This document shows, piece by piece, positions 1 to 9,885 of a DNA stretch of 64,000 nucleotides. The notes under the pieces were generated by a model that worked only from the letters and a program-made list of their open reading frames with translations, was not told where the DNA came from and made no database searches. Positions within the stretch are counted from its first letter, which is position 1. Each line of letters starts with the position of its first letter. This DNA comes from Sandaracinaceae bacterium (GTDB lineage Bacteria > Myxococcota_A > Polyangia > Polyangiales > Sandaracinaceae), in NCBI GenBank assembly GCA_020633195.1, contig JACKEC010000015.1:62001-126000 (forward strand). The letters run 5' to 3'. Both the position numbers and the translations under genes were made by a program.

Positions 1-1389
1 GACGTGGCCACCGCCGTCGTAGGTGTTGAGGTGCCGCAGCAGCACGCGGTCTCCGGGGAGGGCGTCGAGGTGGGTGAAGCTCGCCTGGTGCAGCGCGGCG
101 GGGAGGCCGCGCGGGCCGTGAGGGCGGACCGCCAGCCGCGGACCCGCGGGCGTCTCGACGTGGCAGGCCCAGGCGCGCTCGGTGCCCACGCACGAGCGCA
201 GCGTGGCGTCGCCGAACGGGGCGACGGTCGAGGCCACACCCGCTCGCGTGAGATCGGTGACGGCGTCGCCCCGCGCGACGAGGAAGCCGTCCGGGCCGGC
301 GCCGACCAGGCGAGCGCCGGTGGCGCCGCCCGGGCCGATGGGGGTCGCTTCGATGGTGGCCGAGCCCGGGCCGATCCAGCGCACGCCGCTCGCGTCGATG
401 GTCAGGCCGAGCCACGGGCCGCTCGCGACGTAGCTCGGGGTGTCGCACTCGGAGCCGACGCGGAGCGTGCCCACGCGCCTCGCGCCTCGGGGCGACCAGC
501 TCCAGCGCTCGAGGTCGGCGCTCTCGCACGTGGCCGAGCCGGTGTCCTCGTCCTCCTCGCTGAAGTGATCGTTCTCGAGCGTGATCGACCAGCCGTCACC
601 CGCCGGCGTCGCGTGGACCACCCACCCCGCGAAGGTGATGCCCGTGTCGACCGGGGGGCCGTCCGGGGCGCCGTCGGGACCGTACGTCGCGACCATCACG
701 TGGCCGCCGCGCTCGCTGATGCCGACCACGCCGACGCGAGCGCCCGCGAGCGCCAGCTCGCCGTCCATGCCGAGCGCGATCGGGCGGGCGCGGAGCGCGT
801 CGGCGGGCGAGGCCGCCCACGGCCCGAGCCAGAGGGAGCCCGAGCTGGGGTCGAGCGCGAGGGCACGCGATCGGCCGCGATCCGTCTGGGCGACCGCGCT
901 CGTCGCGTCGACGGCGACGGCGGTCAGCGTCTCGCCGCGCTCGCCCACGATGTTCCCCGCCGCCTCGGCCGCGCGGGCCTCGAGGTGGAAGACGTGCAGC
1001 ACGTCGACGCAAGGCTCGTTGCCACAGACATGTCGCCGGGCGACGAGCGCGATCCGCCCGCCCGCGGGGAAAGCGCCGACCCACTCGGCCGGCAGCTCGG
1101 CCCCGGTGCCGGTGGTGGGCAGGACCTGCCACCTGCCTCGTTGGCGCCGCGCGACCGCCAAGGCGCGCTCGGTGGTCCCTTCGCGCTCGAGCTCGAGCAA
1201 CGCGTCCTCGGTCCCGTCGCCGTCGACGTCGGCGGGCGTCGACCGGGTCACCCGCACGCCGGGCGCGAGCGCGGCCTCGGGGGTGCGCGCGGCCGTCGAA
1301 CGCATCCAGCGCCGACCGCGCTGGGCCGACGCCGGCGCCGCCGCGAGCAGGATCCCGACCAGCAGCGCGGTGAAGCGCGCGTGCCTCAT
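1..1389 (-). CDS. Exported protein of unknown function, 3' end outside the window
   Basis: The frame is open from an ATG at 1389 to the window edge (463 codons seen), so the C-terminus is missing. The N-terminus is a clear Sec signal peptide (MRHARFTALLVGILLAAAP, then ASA-Q), so the product is exported. Around residues 45-55 there is a DVDGDGTEDAL stretch like the calcium-binding loops of FG-GAP/VCBS repeats. The rest alternates short hydrophobic strands with turns and contains paired cysteines, for example CGNEPC, which fits an extracellular beta-rich protein. No enzyme family is recognised. The long plus-strand frame over the same bases is its antisense shadow. A surface or periplasmic beta-propeller-like protein is the best guess. 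Confidence 0.75.
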   Translation of the reverse strand, partial: MRHARFTALLVGILLAAAPASAQRGRRWMRSTAARTPEAALAPGVRVTRSTPADVDGDGTEDALLELEREGTTERALAVARRQRGRWQVLPTTGTGAELPAEWVGAFPAGGRIALVARRHVCGNEPCVDVLHVFHLEARAAEAAGNIVGERGETLTAVAVDATSAVAQTDRGRSRALALDPSSGSLWLGPWAASPADALRARPIALGMDGELALAGARVGVVGISERGGHVMVATYGPDGAPDGPPVDTGITFAGWVVHATPAGDGWSITLENDHFSEEDEDTGSATCESADLERWSWSPRGARRVGTLRVGSECDTPSYVASGPWLGLTIDASGVRWIGPGSATIEATPIGPGGATGARLVGAGPDGFLVARGDAVTDLTRAGVASTVAPFGDATLRSCVGTERAWACHVETPAGPRLAVRPHGPRGLPAALHQASFTHLDALPGDRVLLRHLNTYDGGGHV

Positions 1390-1475
1390 CGGGTGTCCCG
1401 ATCGACCGAGGGCGAGCTCATGGCGTGAGCGTAGCGGCAGTCCGAAGCGCGATGGAGCGAAACCGGGGGCGCGGC

Positions 1476-2057
1476 TCAGAAGCCATAGCCGTGGGCGGCC
1501 GGGTGGTCCGGCGGGGCGATCCAGACCATCGCGGGGCAGAAGCCGCCGCACGGCTGCTCGGAGTGGTCGTGGAGGAGCACGACGTGGCGGGCGTCTCGCC
1601 ACAGCCGATCGGGGCGCGTGCCGGGCTCGTTGACGGCGGTCAGCTCGCTGCGATCGATGTCTTGCTCGACGCTGGCCACCCACGACGTCATCGAGAACGC
1701 GTGGGTCGGGCCCCACACCTGGAGGGCCTCGTCGTCGCCGAAGTGGACCTGACAGGTGTACTCGCCGAGCTCGAGCTCGACGAAGCAGCCGGTGCCCGGT
1801 CGCGGGCAGGTGACGGGCATCCCGAGGCGCGCGCCGAGCGCCATCGTTCGCTCGTCGGTGGGGTCGCCGTGCAGGTCGAAGGCGAGCAGCTCGGTCAGCC
1901 AGGCCGGGCTCGGCGGCGCGGCGGGCTCCGTCCGCGGTACCTGCACCGCGTTGGGGGGCGGCGGCTCGTCGGGGGGCGGCGGGCTCGGCTCGGCGCGCCG
2001 CTCGCCCCCGCACGCGCCGAGGAGGAGCAGGGCAGCCGCGATCCTGGCGGTCGTCAT
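1476..2057 (-). CDS. Putative lipoprotein, unknown function
   Basis: The product is 193 residues from the ATG at 2057. A longer frame upstream has no signal-like sequence, whereas this start gives MTTARIAAALLLLGAC, a lipobox with the lipidated Cys at residue 16. A proline-rich linker of about 30 residues follows (PSPPPPDEPPPP), then a globular part with several Cys (CPRPGTGCF, CGGFCPAM). That pattern is typical of myxobacterial lipoproteins tethered to the membrane through a flexible linker. No known domain is recognised. It is transcribed away from the next gene downstream on the plus strand. Confidence 0.75.
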   Translation of the reverse strand: MTTARIAAALLLLGACGGERRAEPSPPPPDEPPPPNAVQVPRTEPAAPPSPAWLTELLAFDLHGDPTDERTMALGARLGMPVTCPRPGTGCFVELELGEYTCQVHFGDDEALQVWGPTHAFSMTSWVASVEQDIDRSELTAVNEPGTRPDRLWRDARHVVLLHDHSEQPCGGFCPAMVWIAPPDHPAAHGYGF

Positions 2058-2168
2058 GGTCCCCCGAATAGAACGCAATCGCGGGCGGCGCGCACGCCCC
2101 GCGTGGAGGGGGGCCGAGAAACGAGGTGGTCGACACCACCGGCGGCGACGCGGTACAGCGACGTCGCC

Positions 2169-3807
2169 TTGTCCCAATCACCGCATGCTTCATCGATCCC
2201 GGACACGGGCGACGCGCTCGCGCTGCGCGCCGCCATCGAGGGCGGCGACGTCGACGCGCTCACGGCGCTGCTCGGCCGCGGGGTGAGCCCGCTCGCCGGG
2301 CGCGAGTCGCCGCTCCGCGTGGCGCACCGGCACCTCGACGCCCCGCGAGGCCGCGAGGTCTTCGACGCCGTGCGCCGCGCCGCCCGCGCGGCGAGCGAGG
2401 CGGCCTCGGGGGTCGGGTTGCTCGCCCACGCGACCGAGCGTCGCTACGACCCGACGCGGGACCGCGGCGCCCGCGAGCTCTGCGCGTCGGCCGGGCAGCG
2501 GCTCGACGTGCTGCTCGTCGAGGCGCCGGTGAACGCGACGGCGCGCGCGCTCGCCACGCTGGTCCAGTCGCCGCGCCGCGAGGCCGACGTGGCGAGCCGG
2601 CCCGTGGTCGACGCGCAGCGGCTCGCGTTCGTGTATCGGCTGCATTCGATCGGCTGGACGGTCGTCCCGTGCGTGTTCTCGGCCGCGTCGCCGTGGGCGC
2701 TCGACGCGATCCCGGAGGCGGCGTCCGGCGCGTCGCTCGCGTCGCTGGCGTGGGCCCTCGCGGGCGCGACCGAGGGGCGCGTCATCCACCTCGAGCGCGG
2801 CGGCTACACGGTCCTCTCGCATCGGGGCGGGATCCAGAAGCGCACGTTCGAGGTCGACCCGCACTGGAGCTCGCAGTTCGAGGCGCCGCCGACCGCGGAG
2901 GAGGTCGCCGCGCTGGTGCCGGACTACGCGGGCGATCCCGCGGGTCGGCTCGAGGCGGCCGCGTACCGGCGCGAGGAGCTCCGGCGGATCGAGGAGATGC
3001 ACGCGGAGCTCGGCCAGCTGGGGGTGCTGGTGCCCGCGATGGACGTCGCGACGGACGGCTACGGCGTGCGGCTCGAGCTGCGCGGGGTCGACGCCGCGCA
3101 CGTGGAGCGCGTGGACGTGGTGGTGCTGCAGGAGCTCGGGGAGCCCGCCGTCGACCGCGCGGGCGCCGCGACGCCGAGCGCCCCGGCGCGTGTCGGCGGG
3201 GTGCCGCCGATGGTGCAGCCTCCCCCCGCGCCCGCGTCGGCGGGTCCGCCGGGGGCTCCGCCGCTGGTGCAGCCTCCCCCCGCGCGCGTCACCGCGCCGG
3301 CCGAGCCGCCGCTGGTGTCGGAGCCGCCGCTGGCCGAGCCGCCGCTGGTGGCGGAGCCGCCGCTTGTGAGCGCGAACGAGCCGCCGCTGGTGTCGGAGCC
3401 GCCGCTGGCGAGCGCAGCCGAGCCGGCGCCCGTCGCCGAGCCGCCGCGCGTGAGCGGTCCGCCGCCGCTGGTCGCGGAGCCGCCGCGCGCGCGCCGAGCG
3501 AGGCGCCGCCGATGGTCGCGGAGCCGCCGCGCGTGAGCGAAGCGCCGCCGCTGGTGTCCGGGAGCCGCCGCCGCGCGCGCCGAGCGAGGCGCCGCCGATG
3601 GTCGCGGAGCCGCCGCGCGTGAGCGAGGCGCCGCCGCTCGTCGCCGAGCCGCCGCGCGCGCCGAGCGAGGCGCCGCCGATGGTGAAGCCCGCGAGCGCGC
3701 CGCCGCCGAGGGTCGCGGAGCCGCCGCTGGTGCAGGAGGCTCGACCGAGCGGTCCGCCTCCGCTCGTCGCGGCCGAGCCGCCGCTCGTCACGCCCGACGA
3801 GGACTGA
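2169..3807 (+). pseudogene. Ankyrin-like protein with EPP-V repeat tail, broken by two frameshifts
   Basis: The frame begins near a TTG at 2169; no ATG or clear ribosome site is visible, so the start is uncertain. An ankyrin-like helix pair comes first (ALRAAIEGGDVDALTALLGRG), then about 300 residues of unrecognised sequence, then a tail built from EPPLV/EPPRV units. The tail leaves frame near 3486-3492, where a CG-rich run has two extra bases compared with its sister repeat. It leaves frame again near 3560, with five extra bases. Read across both breaks, the EPP motif continues cleanly to the stop at 3807; without correction the first frame stops at 3536. This is either repeat-length slippage in the cell or an assembly error in a low-complexity GC tract. 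Function unknown. Confidence 0.6.
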
Positions 3808-3849
3808 GTCCCGAGGGCGCGAAGCGACCGAGGGATCTCAGTGGGGAGC

Positions 3850-3895
3850 GCGAGGGGCTTGCCCCTCGCCGGAGAGAAATCGCCGAAGGCGATTT
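3850..3895. repeat. Two perfect hairpins in tandem
   Basis: GCGAGGGGC and GCCCCTCGC pair over 9 bp around a TT loop at 3850-3869. AAATCGCC and GGCGATTT pair over 8 bp around a GAA loop at 3877-3895. They lie between the EPP-repeat gene and the aldolase-like gene. The second has the same stem-GAA-stem design as other hairpins in this window. They could end transcription of the upstream gene or be copies of a dispersed palindromic element. No T-run follows either stem. Confidence 0.6.
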
Positions 3896-3926
3896 ATCGA
3901 CAGACCTTGACGCTACGCTGCGGCCC

Positions 3927-5006
3927 ATGCCGGAACCCCTCGACCCGAAGGTCGTGCGCAAGGGCTGCGCGCGATCCATCCACGGCCACGGCGCGCGCTC
4001 GCCGCTCGCGCACGCGCGCCAGATCGTCGCGGCGCTCGGCGAGCACGAAGACATCGACGTCTACGGCGAGGGCGCGTTGATCGAGGACTTCGAGCGGCAC
4101 GTCGCCGGGCTCCTCGGCAAGCCCGCGGGCCTGTTCCTGCCGAGCGGGACGATGGCGCAGCAGATCGCGCTCCGGATCGCGTGCGACGAGCGCGGCGTCG
4201 CGCGGGTCGGCTATCACCCGAGCTCGCACCTGCACCTGCACGAACAGCAGGCGATCGCCGAGCTGCACCGGCTCGAGGTCTCGCTCCTCGGCGATCCGGA
4301 GCAGCCCCTGACGGCCGCCGACGTCGAGGCGGTCGACGCCGAGCTCGGCGCGGTGCTCGTCGAGCTGCCGCAGCGCGAGCTCGGCGGCGTCCTGCCGAGC
4401 TGGGACGCGCTGCAGGAGCTCGTCGGCGCCATTCGGCGCAAGGGCGCGGCGGCGCACATGGACGGGGCGAGGCTGTGGGAGTCGGCGCCGTTTTACGGAA
4501 GAGACGTTGCGGCCATCGCGGCGCCCTTCGACTCGGTCTACGTCTCCTTCTACAAGGGCATCGGGGGCGTCGCGGGGGCGGTGCTCGCCGGCTCCGACGA
4601 GCTCGTCGCCGCGGCCAAGATCTGGCAGCGCCGACACGGAGGCAACCTGGTCTCGCTGTGGCCCTACGTGGTCTCCGCGCGGGCGAGCCTCGCCGAACGC
4701 CGTGACAAGATGCCTGTCTACGTCGAGCGCATGCGCGCCTACGCGGACGCGCTGCGCGCGCTGCCCGGGGTGACCCTCACGCCGGATCCGCCGCACACGA
4801 ACATGGCCCACGTCCGCTTGCCGGGGACGGCCGAGGCGCTCACCGCCGCCGCCCACGCGGTGAGCCAGCGGACGGGGGTGTGGATCACGCATCGCTTCAC
4901 CGATGACGGGCGCTTCGAGCTCGCGGTCGGCGACGCGTCGCTCGAGGTCGAGCCCGCGGAGGTGGCGCAGCTCATCGCCGACGTGTTGCGCGAGGCGAAC
5001 GCCTGA
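3927..5006 (+). CDS. Threonine aldolase-like PLP enzyme (beta-eliminating lyase family)
   Basis: The product is 359 residues. Low-specificity threonine aldolases use pyridoxal phosphate to split L-threonine or L-allo-threonine into glycine and acetaldehyde. Family marks include DVYGEGALIEDFE near residue 45, the PLP-phosphate region FLPSGTMAQQIAL near 71-83, AHMDGARLWE with the cofactor-nitrogen Asp near 176-186, and the Schiff-base Lys in YVSFYKGIGG near 205-214. The N-terminal 25 residues (KGCARSIHGHGARSP) do not match the usual RSDTVTRP opening, so this is a divergent branch. The exact substrate could be another beta-hydroxy amino acid. It converges on the glutathione transferase gene, 2 bp away. 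Confidence 0.8.
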   Translation: MPEPLDPKVVRKGCARSIHGHGARSPLAHARQIVAALGEHEDIDVYGEGALIEDFERHVAGLLGKPAGLFLPSGTMAQQIALRIACDERGVARVGYHPSSHLHLHEQQAIAELHRLEVSLLGDPEQPLTAADVEAVDAELGAVLVELPQRELGGVLPSWDALQELVGAIRRKGAAAHMDGARLWESAPFYGRDVAAIAAPFDSVYVSFYKGIGGVAGAVLAGSDELVAAAKIWQRRHGGNLVSLWPYVVSARASLAERRDKMPVYVERMRAYADALRALPGVTLTPDPPHTNMAHVRLPGTAEALTAAAHAVSQRTGVWITHRFTDDGRFELAVGDASLEVEPAEVAQLIADVLREANA

Positions 5007-5008
5007 CG

Positions 5009-5716
5009 CTACGGCTGACCGCCGAGGTCCGACACGTACTGGTCGTACTTGGGGATGCGCGGCGCCTCGAGGGCGAGCGCACGCCACGCCTGCACGGCGG
5101 GCAGCGCGTCGAGCGCGCGGCCGTAGGCGGCGAGCGGCTCGGGGACAGCGACGTCGTAGGTGCGGAAGCGCGTCACGGCGGGGAAGTACATCGCGTCGAC
5201 GATCCCGAAGCGCTCGCCGAAGAGGAACGGGCCGCCGGAGCGCTCGAGGGCGTCGCCCCAGATCTCGAAGACGCGGCGGATCTCTCGGCGCGTGGGGGCG
5301 TCGGGCGCGAAGCCCGGGACCCGCGCGAACGGGTGACACGAGAGGTGGGTGCGAAGGTTCGGGAAGCCGGTCGCCATCTCGCTCGAGAGCGCTCGGGCGC
5401 GGGCCCGGTCGAGGACGTCGGCGGGCCAGAGCCCCGCGTCGGGGCGCACGTCCGCGGCCCACTCGCAGATCGCGAGGGACTCGTGGATGGGGGTGTCGCC
5501 GACCCAAAGGACGGGGAAGAACCCGGCCACGCTGCCGAGGCCGCGGCGCTCTCCGAGGAGCGCGTCGTCGGTCGCCTCGTGGACGGCGCCGAGGTCGTCG
5601 ACCTCGACCGTCTCGGTCTCGAACGGGAGGCCGGCGTGGGTGAGCGCGAGCCACGGACGGATCGACCAGGACGAGTAGCGCAGGCTCAGCACGCGGAGCC
5701 GTAGGGCGTCGTTCAT
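5009..5716 (-). CDS. Glutathione S-transferase family protein
   Basis: The product is 235 residues from the ATG at 5716, preceded by GAGGGA at good spacing. The thioredoxin-fold half opens with LRVLSLRYSSWSIRPWLAL, typical of GST-like proteins with a Ser near the active site. The cis-Pro and glutathione-gamma-Glu site follows at TPIHESLAICEW. The helical C-terminal half holds GGPFLFGERFGIVDAMYFP, the conserved N-capping region. It should be a cytoplasmic glutathione-dependent transferase or reductase. It follows zwf on the same strand with an 11-bp gap, so the two are probably co-transcribed. This would link it to NADPH and redox supply. Confidence 0.88.
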   Translation of the reverse strand: MNDALRLRVLSLRYSSWSIRPWLALTHAGLPFETETVEVDDLGAVHEATDDALLGERRGLGSVAGFFPVLWVGDTPIHESLAICEWAADVRPDAGLWPADVLDRARARALSSEMATGFPNLRTHLSCHPFARVPGFAPDAPTRREIRRVFEIWGDALERSGGPFLFGERFGIVDAMYFPAVTRFRTYDVAVPEPLAAYGRALDALPAVQAWRALALEAPRIPKYDQYVSDLGGQP

Positions 5717-5727
5717 CGGGTTCCCTC

Positions 5728-7176
<1,449 letters not shown>

Positions 7177-7252
7177 GGCGCCGCTACGGTCGCACATTCT
7201 CGGGCCGAGGAGCGTGTCGGACGGCGGGCGCCGCTGGTAGCATCGCGCCGCC

Positions 7253-7927
7253 ATGAGCGTCGACTTCGTCACCTCCTCCGATCCCGTCGCCGCCGCCACC
7301 GAGGCGCTCCGCGGCGCGCTCCGCGCGGTCCTCGACAGGGACGGGCGCGCGCGGATCGCCGTCCCCGGCGGCTCGGCGCTCGCGCCGTTCGTCGCGGTCG
7401 CCAAGCTCCTGCCGTTCGAGCTCGACCGCCTCTGCCTGACGTGGGTCGACGAGCGCTGCGTCCCGCACGGCCACGAGGACAGCAACCGCGGCGCGCTCCA
7501 CCGCGCGCTCGGCCAGGAGCTGCCGACCGAGCTCGCGCTCTACTTCGACGAGGAGTCGCCCGATCAGTCGGTGGCCCGCGTGCGCGAGGGCCTGCACCGC
7601 GTGTTCGACGACGCGCTCGACGTGACGCTGCTCGGGATGGGCGCGGACGGTCACGTCGCGTCGCTGTTCGTGGGCCACCCGACCTCGCCGGGCGAGCGGG
7701 TGCGCTACGTGTCGGACAGCCCCAAGCCGCCGGCGCGGCGCGTCACGCTCACCCGCGAGGTGCTCGCGACGGCGCCCGTGAGCATCCTCCTCGCGACCGG
7801 GGAGGCGAAGCGCGGCGCGCTCGAGCGCCTGCGCGCGGGCGATCCCGAGCTGCCCGCGTCCGGGCTCCCGGGGCTGACCGTGTTCACCGACCTCGACGGG
7901 TTCTCCGGGACCCAGGGAGCCAGCTGA
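7253..7927 (+). CDS. pgl: 6-phosphogluconolactonase
   Basis: The product is 224 residues. It hydrolyses 6-phosphogluconolactone to 6-phosphogluconate, the second step after zwf. The DevB/SOL family marks are RIAVPGGSAL near residue 38, LTWVDERCVPHGHEDSN near 63-79, and LLGMGADGHVASLF near 126-139, which holds the catalytic His-containing loop. The length is normal for the bacterial family. Its TGA overlaps the ATG of gnd (ATGA), so the two are translationally coupled. Confidence 0.95.
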   Translation: MSVDFVTSSDPVAAATEALRGALRAVLDRDGRARIAVPGGSALAPFVAVAKLLPFELDRLCLTWVDERCVPHGHEDSNRGALHRALGQELPTELALYFDEESPDQSVARVREGLHRVFDDALDVTLLGMGADGHVASLFVGHPTSPGERVRYVSDSPKPPARRVTLTREVLATAPVSILLATGEAKRGALERLRAGDPELPASGLPGLTVFTDLDGFSGTQGAS

Positions 7928-9342
7928 TGACCGACCGACTGGACGCCGTGGCCGTGGTGGGCCTCGGGGTGATGGGCAGCAACCTCGCGCGCAACTTCGC
8001 CAGCCGCAGCCTCGACGTGGGCGGCTTCGACCTCGACGTCGAGGGCGCGCGCGCGATGGCGGCTCGACATCCGGAAGCCAACTTGCGGGTGGCGGCGAGC
8101 CTCGCGGAGATGGTGGCGGGGCTCGAGCGGCCGCGCCGGATCGTGCTGCTCGTCAACGCGGGCCGCGCGGTGGACGCGGTCATCGAGGCGCTCGACCCGC
8201 TGCTCGAGGCCGACGACATCGTCGTCGACGGGGGCAACAGCCTCTACACCGACACCGACCGGCGCAACGCGCTCGCCGACACGCGCCCGTGGCGGTTCGT
8301 CGGCATGGGCGTGAGCGGCGGCTCCGAGGGCGCGCTGAAGGGCCCCTCGATGATGCCCGGCGGCGACCCCGAGGCGTGGACGCGCCTGAAGCCGGTGCTC
8401 GAGTCGATCGCCGCGCAGAGCGCGTCGGGCGCCTGCGTGACGCACTGCGGGCGCGGCTCCGCGGGGCACTTCGTCAAGATGGTCCACAACGGGATCGAGT
8501 ACGGCGACATGCAGCTCATCGCCGAGACCGCGACGCTCCTGCGCCGCGGCCTCGGGCTGAGCGCGGCCGAGGTCGCCGACGTCTTCGAGGAGTGGAACCG
8601 GGGCGAGCTCGAGAGCTTCCTGATCGAGATCACCGCCGACATCTTCCGGTTCCCGGATCCCCAGAAGCCCGGCGAGGTGCTCGTCGACGCGATCCTCGAT
8701 CAGGCGGGGCAGAAGGGCACCGGCCGCTGGACGGTGCTGACCGCGGTGGAGCTCGGCGTGCCCGTGCCGACGATCGCGGCGGCCGTCGACGCGCGCGCGC
8801 TGTCGTCGTTCCGGGCGATCCGCGCGCAGGGCGAGGCGGCGTACGGCCGCCCCGAGCGGCGCCTCGAGCTGAGCGTCGACGACCTTCGCGACGCGCTCTA
8901 CGCGTCGAAGATCGCGAGCTACTCGCAGGGCTTCTCGCTCCTCGCCGCGGCGAGCCACGAGCGCGGCTACGGCACCGACCTCGGTGAGGTCGCGCGCATC
9001 TGGACGGCCGGGTGCATCATCCGCGCGCGCTTCCTCGATCGCATCCGCGACGCGTTCGGCGCGCCCGACGCGCCCGACCTCCTCGCCCTCGCCCCGAGCT
9101 TCGTCGAGGACCTCCGCGGCCGCGTGCCCGCGTGGCGTCGCGTCGTGTCGCAGGCGTCCCTCGGCGGCTTCGCCGCGCCCGGCTTCGCCGCGTCGCTCGG
9201 CTGGTTCGACTCGCTCACCACCGCCCGCGGCAGCGCGAGCGTGATCCAGGCGCAGCGCGACTACTTCGGCAGCCACACCTACCGCCGCGTCGAGGATCCG
9301 GACACCGCGATCCACACCGAGTGGGCGCCCTCCCAGGACTGA
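7927..9342 (+). CDS. gnd: 6-phosphogluconate dehydrogenase, decarboxylating
   Basis: The product is 471 residues, the normal length of the long NADP(+)-type enzyme. It converts 6-phosphogluconate to ribulose 5-phosphate and CO2 with production of NADPH. The N-terminal Rossmann motif is VVGLGVMGSNLARN. The substrate and catalytic segments are MGVSGGSEGALKGPSMMPGG near residues 122-141, HFVKMVHNGIEYGDMQ near 180-195 with the catalytic Lys and Asn, and GQKGTGRWT near 258-266. The first codon overlaps the end of pgl. With divergent zwf this gives a complete oxidative pentose phosphate branch in one locus. Confidence 0.97.
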   Translation: MTDRLDAVAVVGLGVMGSNLARNFASRSLDVGGFDLDVEGARAMAARHPEANLRVAASLAEMVAGLERPRRIVLLVNAGRAVDAVIEALDPLLEADDIVVDGGNSLYTDTDRRNALADTRPWRFVGMGVSGGSEGALKGPSMMPGGDPEAWTRLKPVLESIAAQSASGACVTHCGRGSAGHFVKMVHNGIEYGDMQLIAETATLLRRGLGLSAAEVADVFEEWNRGELESFLIEITADIFRFPDPQKPGEVLVDAILDQAGQKGTGRWTVLTAVELGVPVPTIAAAVDARALSSFRAIRAQGEAAYGRPERRLELSVDDLRDALYASKIASYSQGFSLLAAASHERGYGTDLGEVARIWTAGCIIRARFLDRIRDAFGAPDAPDLLALAPSFVEDLRGRVPAWRRVVSQASLGGFAAPGFAASLGWFDSLTTARGSASVIQAQRDYFGSHTYRRVEDPDTAIHTEWAPSQD

Positions 9343-9355
9343 GGCGAATCGGGTC

Positions 9356-9881
9356 ATGGCGGCTCGGTCGGTGGTGCTCGCCTCGTTGGCGGTGGGGCTG
9401 CTCGGCGGCTGCGGCGCGACCGAGGACGCCCGGCCGGCGCCCACCGTGACGCCCGAGGCGGTCGTCGAAGCGCCTGTGGCGGAGGAGGCCGCGTCGGAAG
9501 AGCTCGTGGCGGAAGAGGCTCCGGAGCCCGCCTCGGCGCCGACTCCCGCGCCGACGCCCGAGCCCGAGGCGGGGCCGCGCGTGACGCTCATGCTCGCGCA
9601 TCGCGTGCAGGACGGGCGCGTCTTCGTGGAGCTGCCGGAGCGCGCGCCGCTCGAGGCGCCGGAGCACGCGTCGCCGGTGTGCGCGAGCCGGGATCGCTGC
9701 GGAGCCGCAAGGCGACGTGTGCTGCACGCTGCTCACCGGCGTGGTCGACGTGGACGGCGACGGCGTGGCCGAGCGGATCGTGCGCTCGGGCTACCCGGAG
9801 GACATGCCGACGGTGGCCCTCGAGGTGTCGAGCGAGACGGTGCGCTGGTCGGCCCGGCTCCCGTCGGAGTGGATCGAGTGA
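9356..9881 (+). pseudogene. Putative lipoprotein interrupted by one frameshift
   Basis: The start at 9356 gives MAARSVVLASLAVGLLGGC, a good lipobox, then a linker rich in Glu, Ala, Pro and Val (EEAASEELVAEEAPEPAS). A short domain follows. Between about 9686 and 9710 the coding signal moves from frame 2 to frame 0. The second part reads GDVCCTLLTGVVDVDGDGV and ends WSARLPSEWIE at the TGA at 9879-9881. That tail is convincing protein, whereas the uncorrected frame turns into Arg-rich shadow sequence. A one-base insertion or two-base loss explains it. The DVDGDG loop recalls the FG-GAP-like loop in the exported protein at the left edge of the window. Function unknown; it may be intact if the break is a sequencing error. 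Confidence 0.6.
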
Positions 9882-9885
9882 GCTA

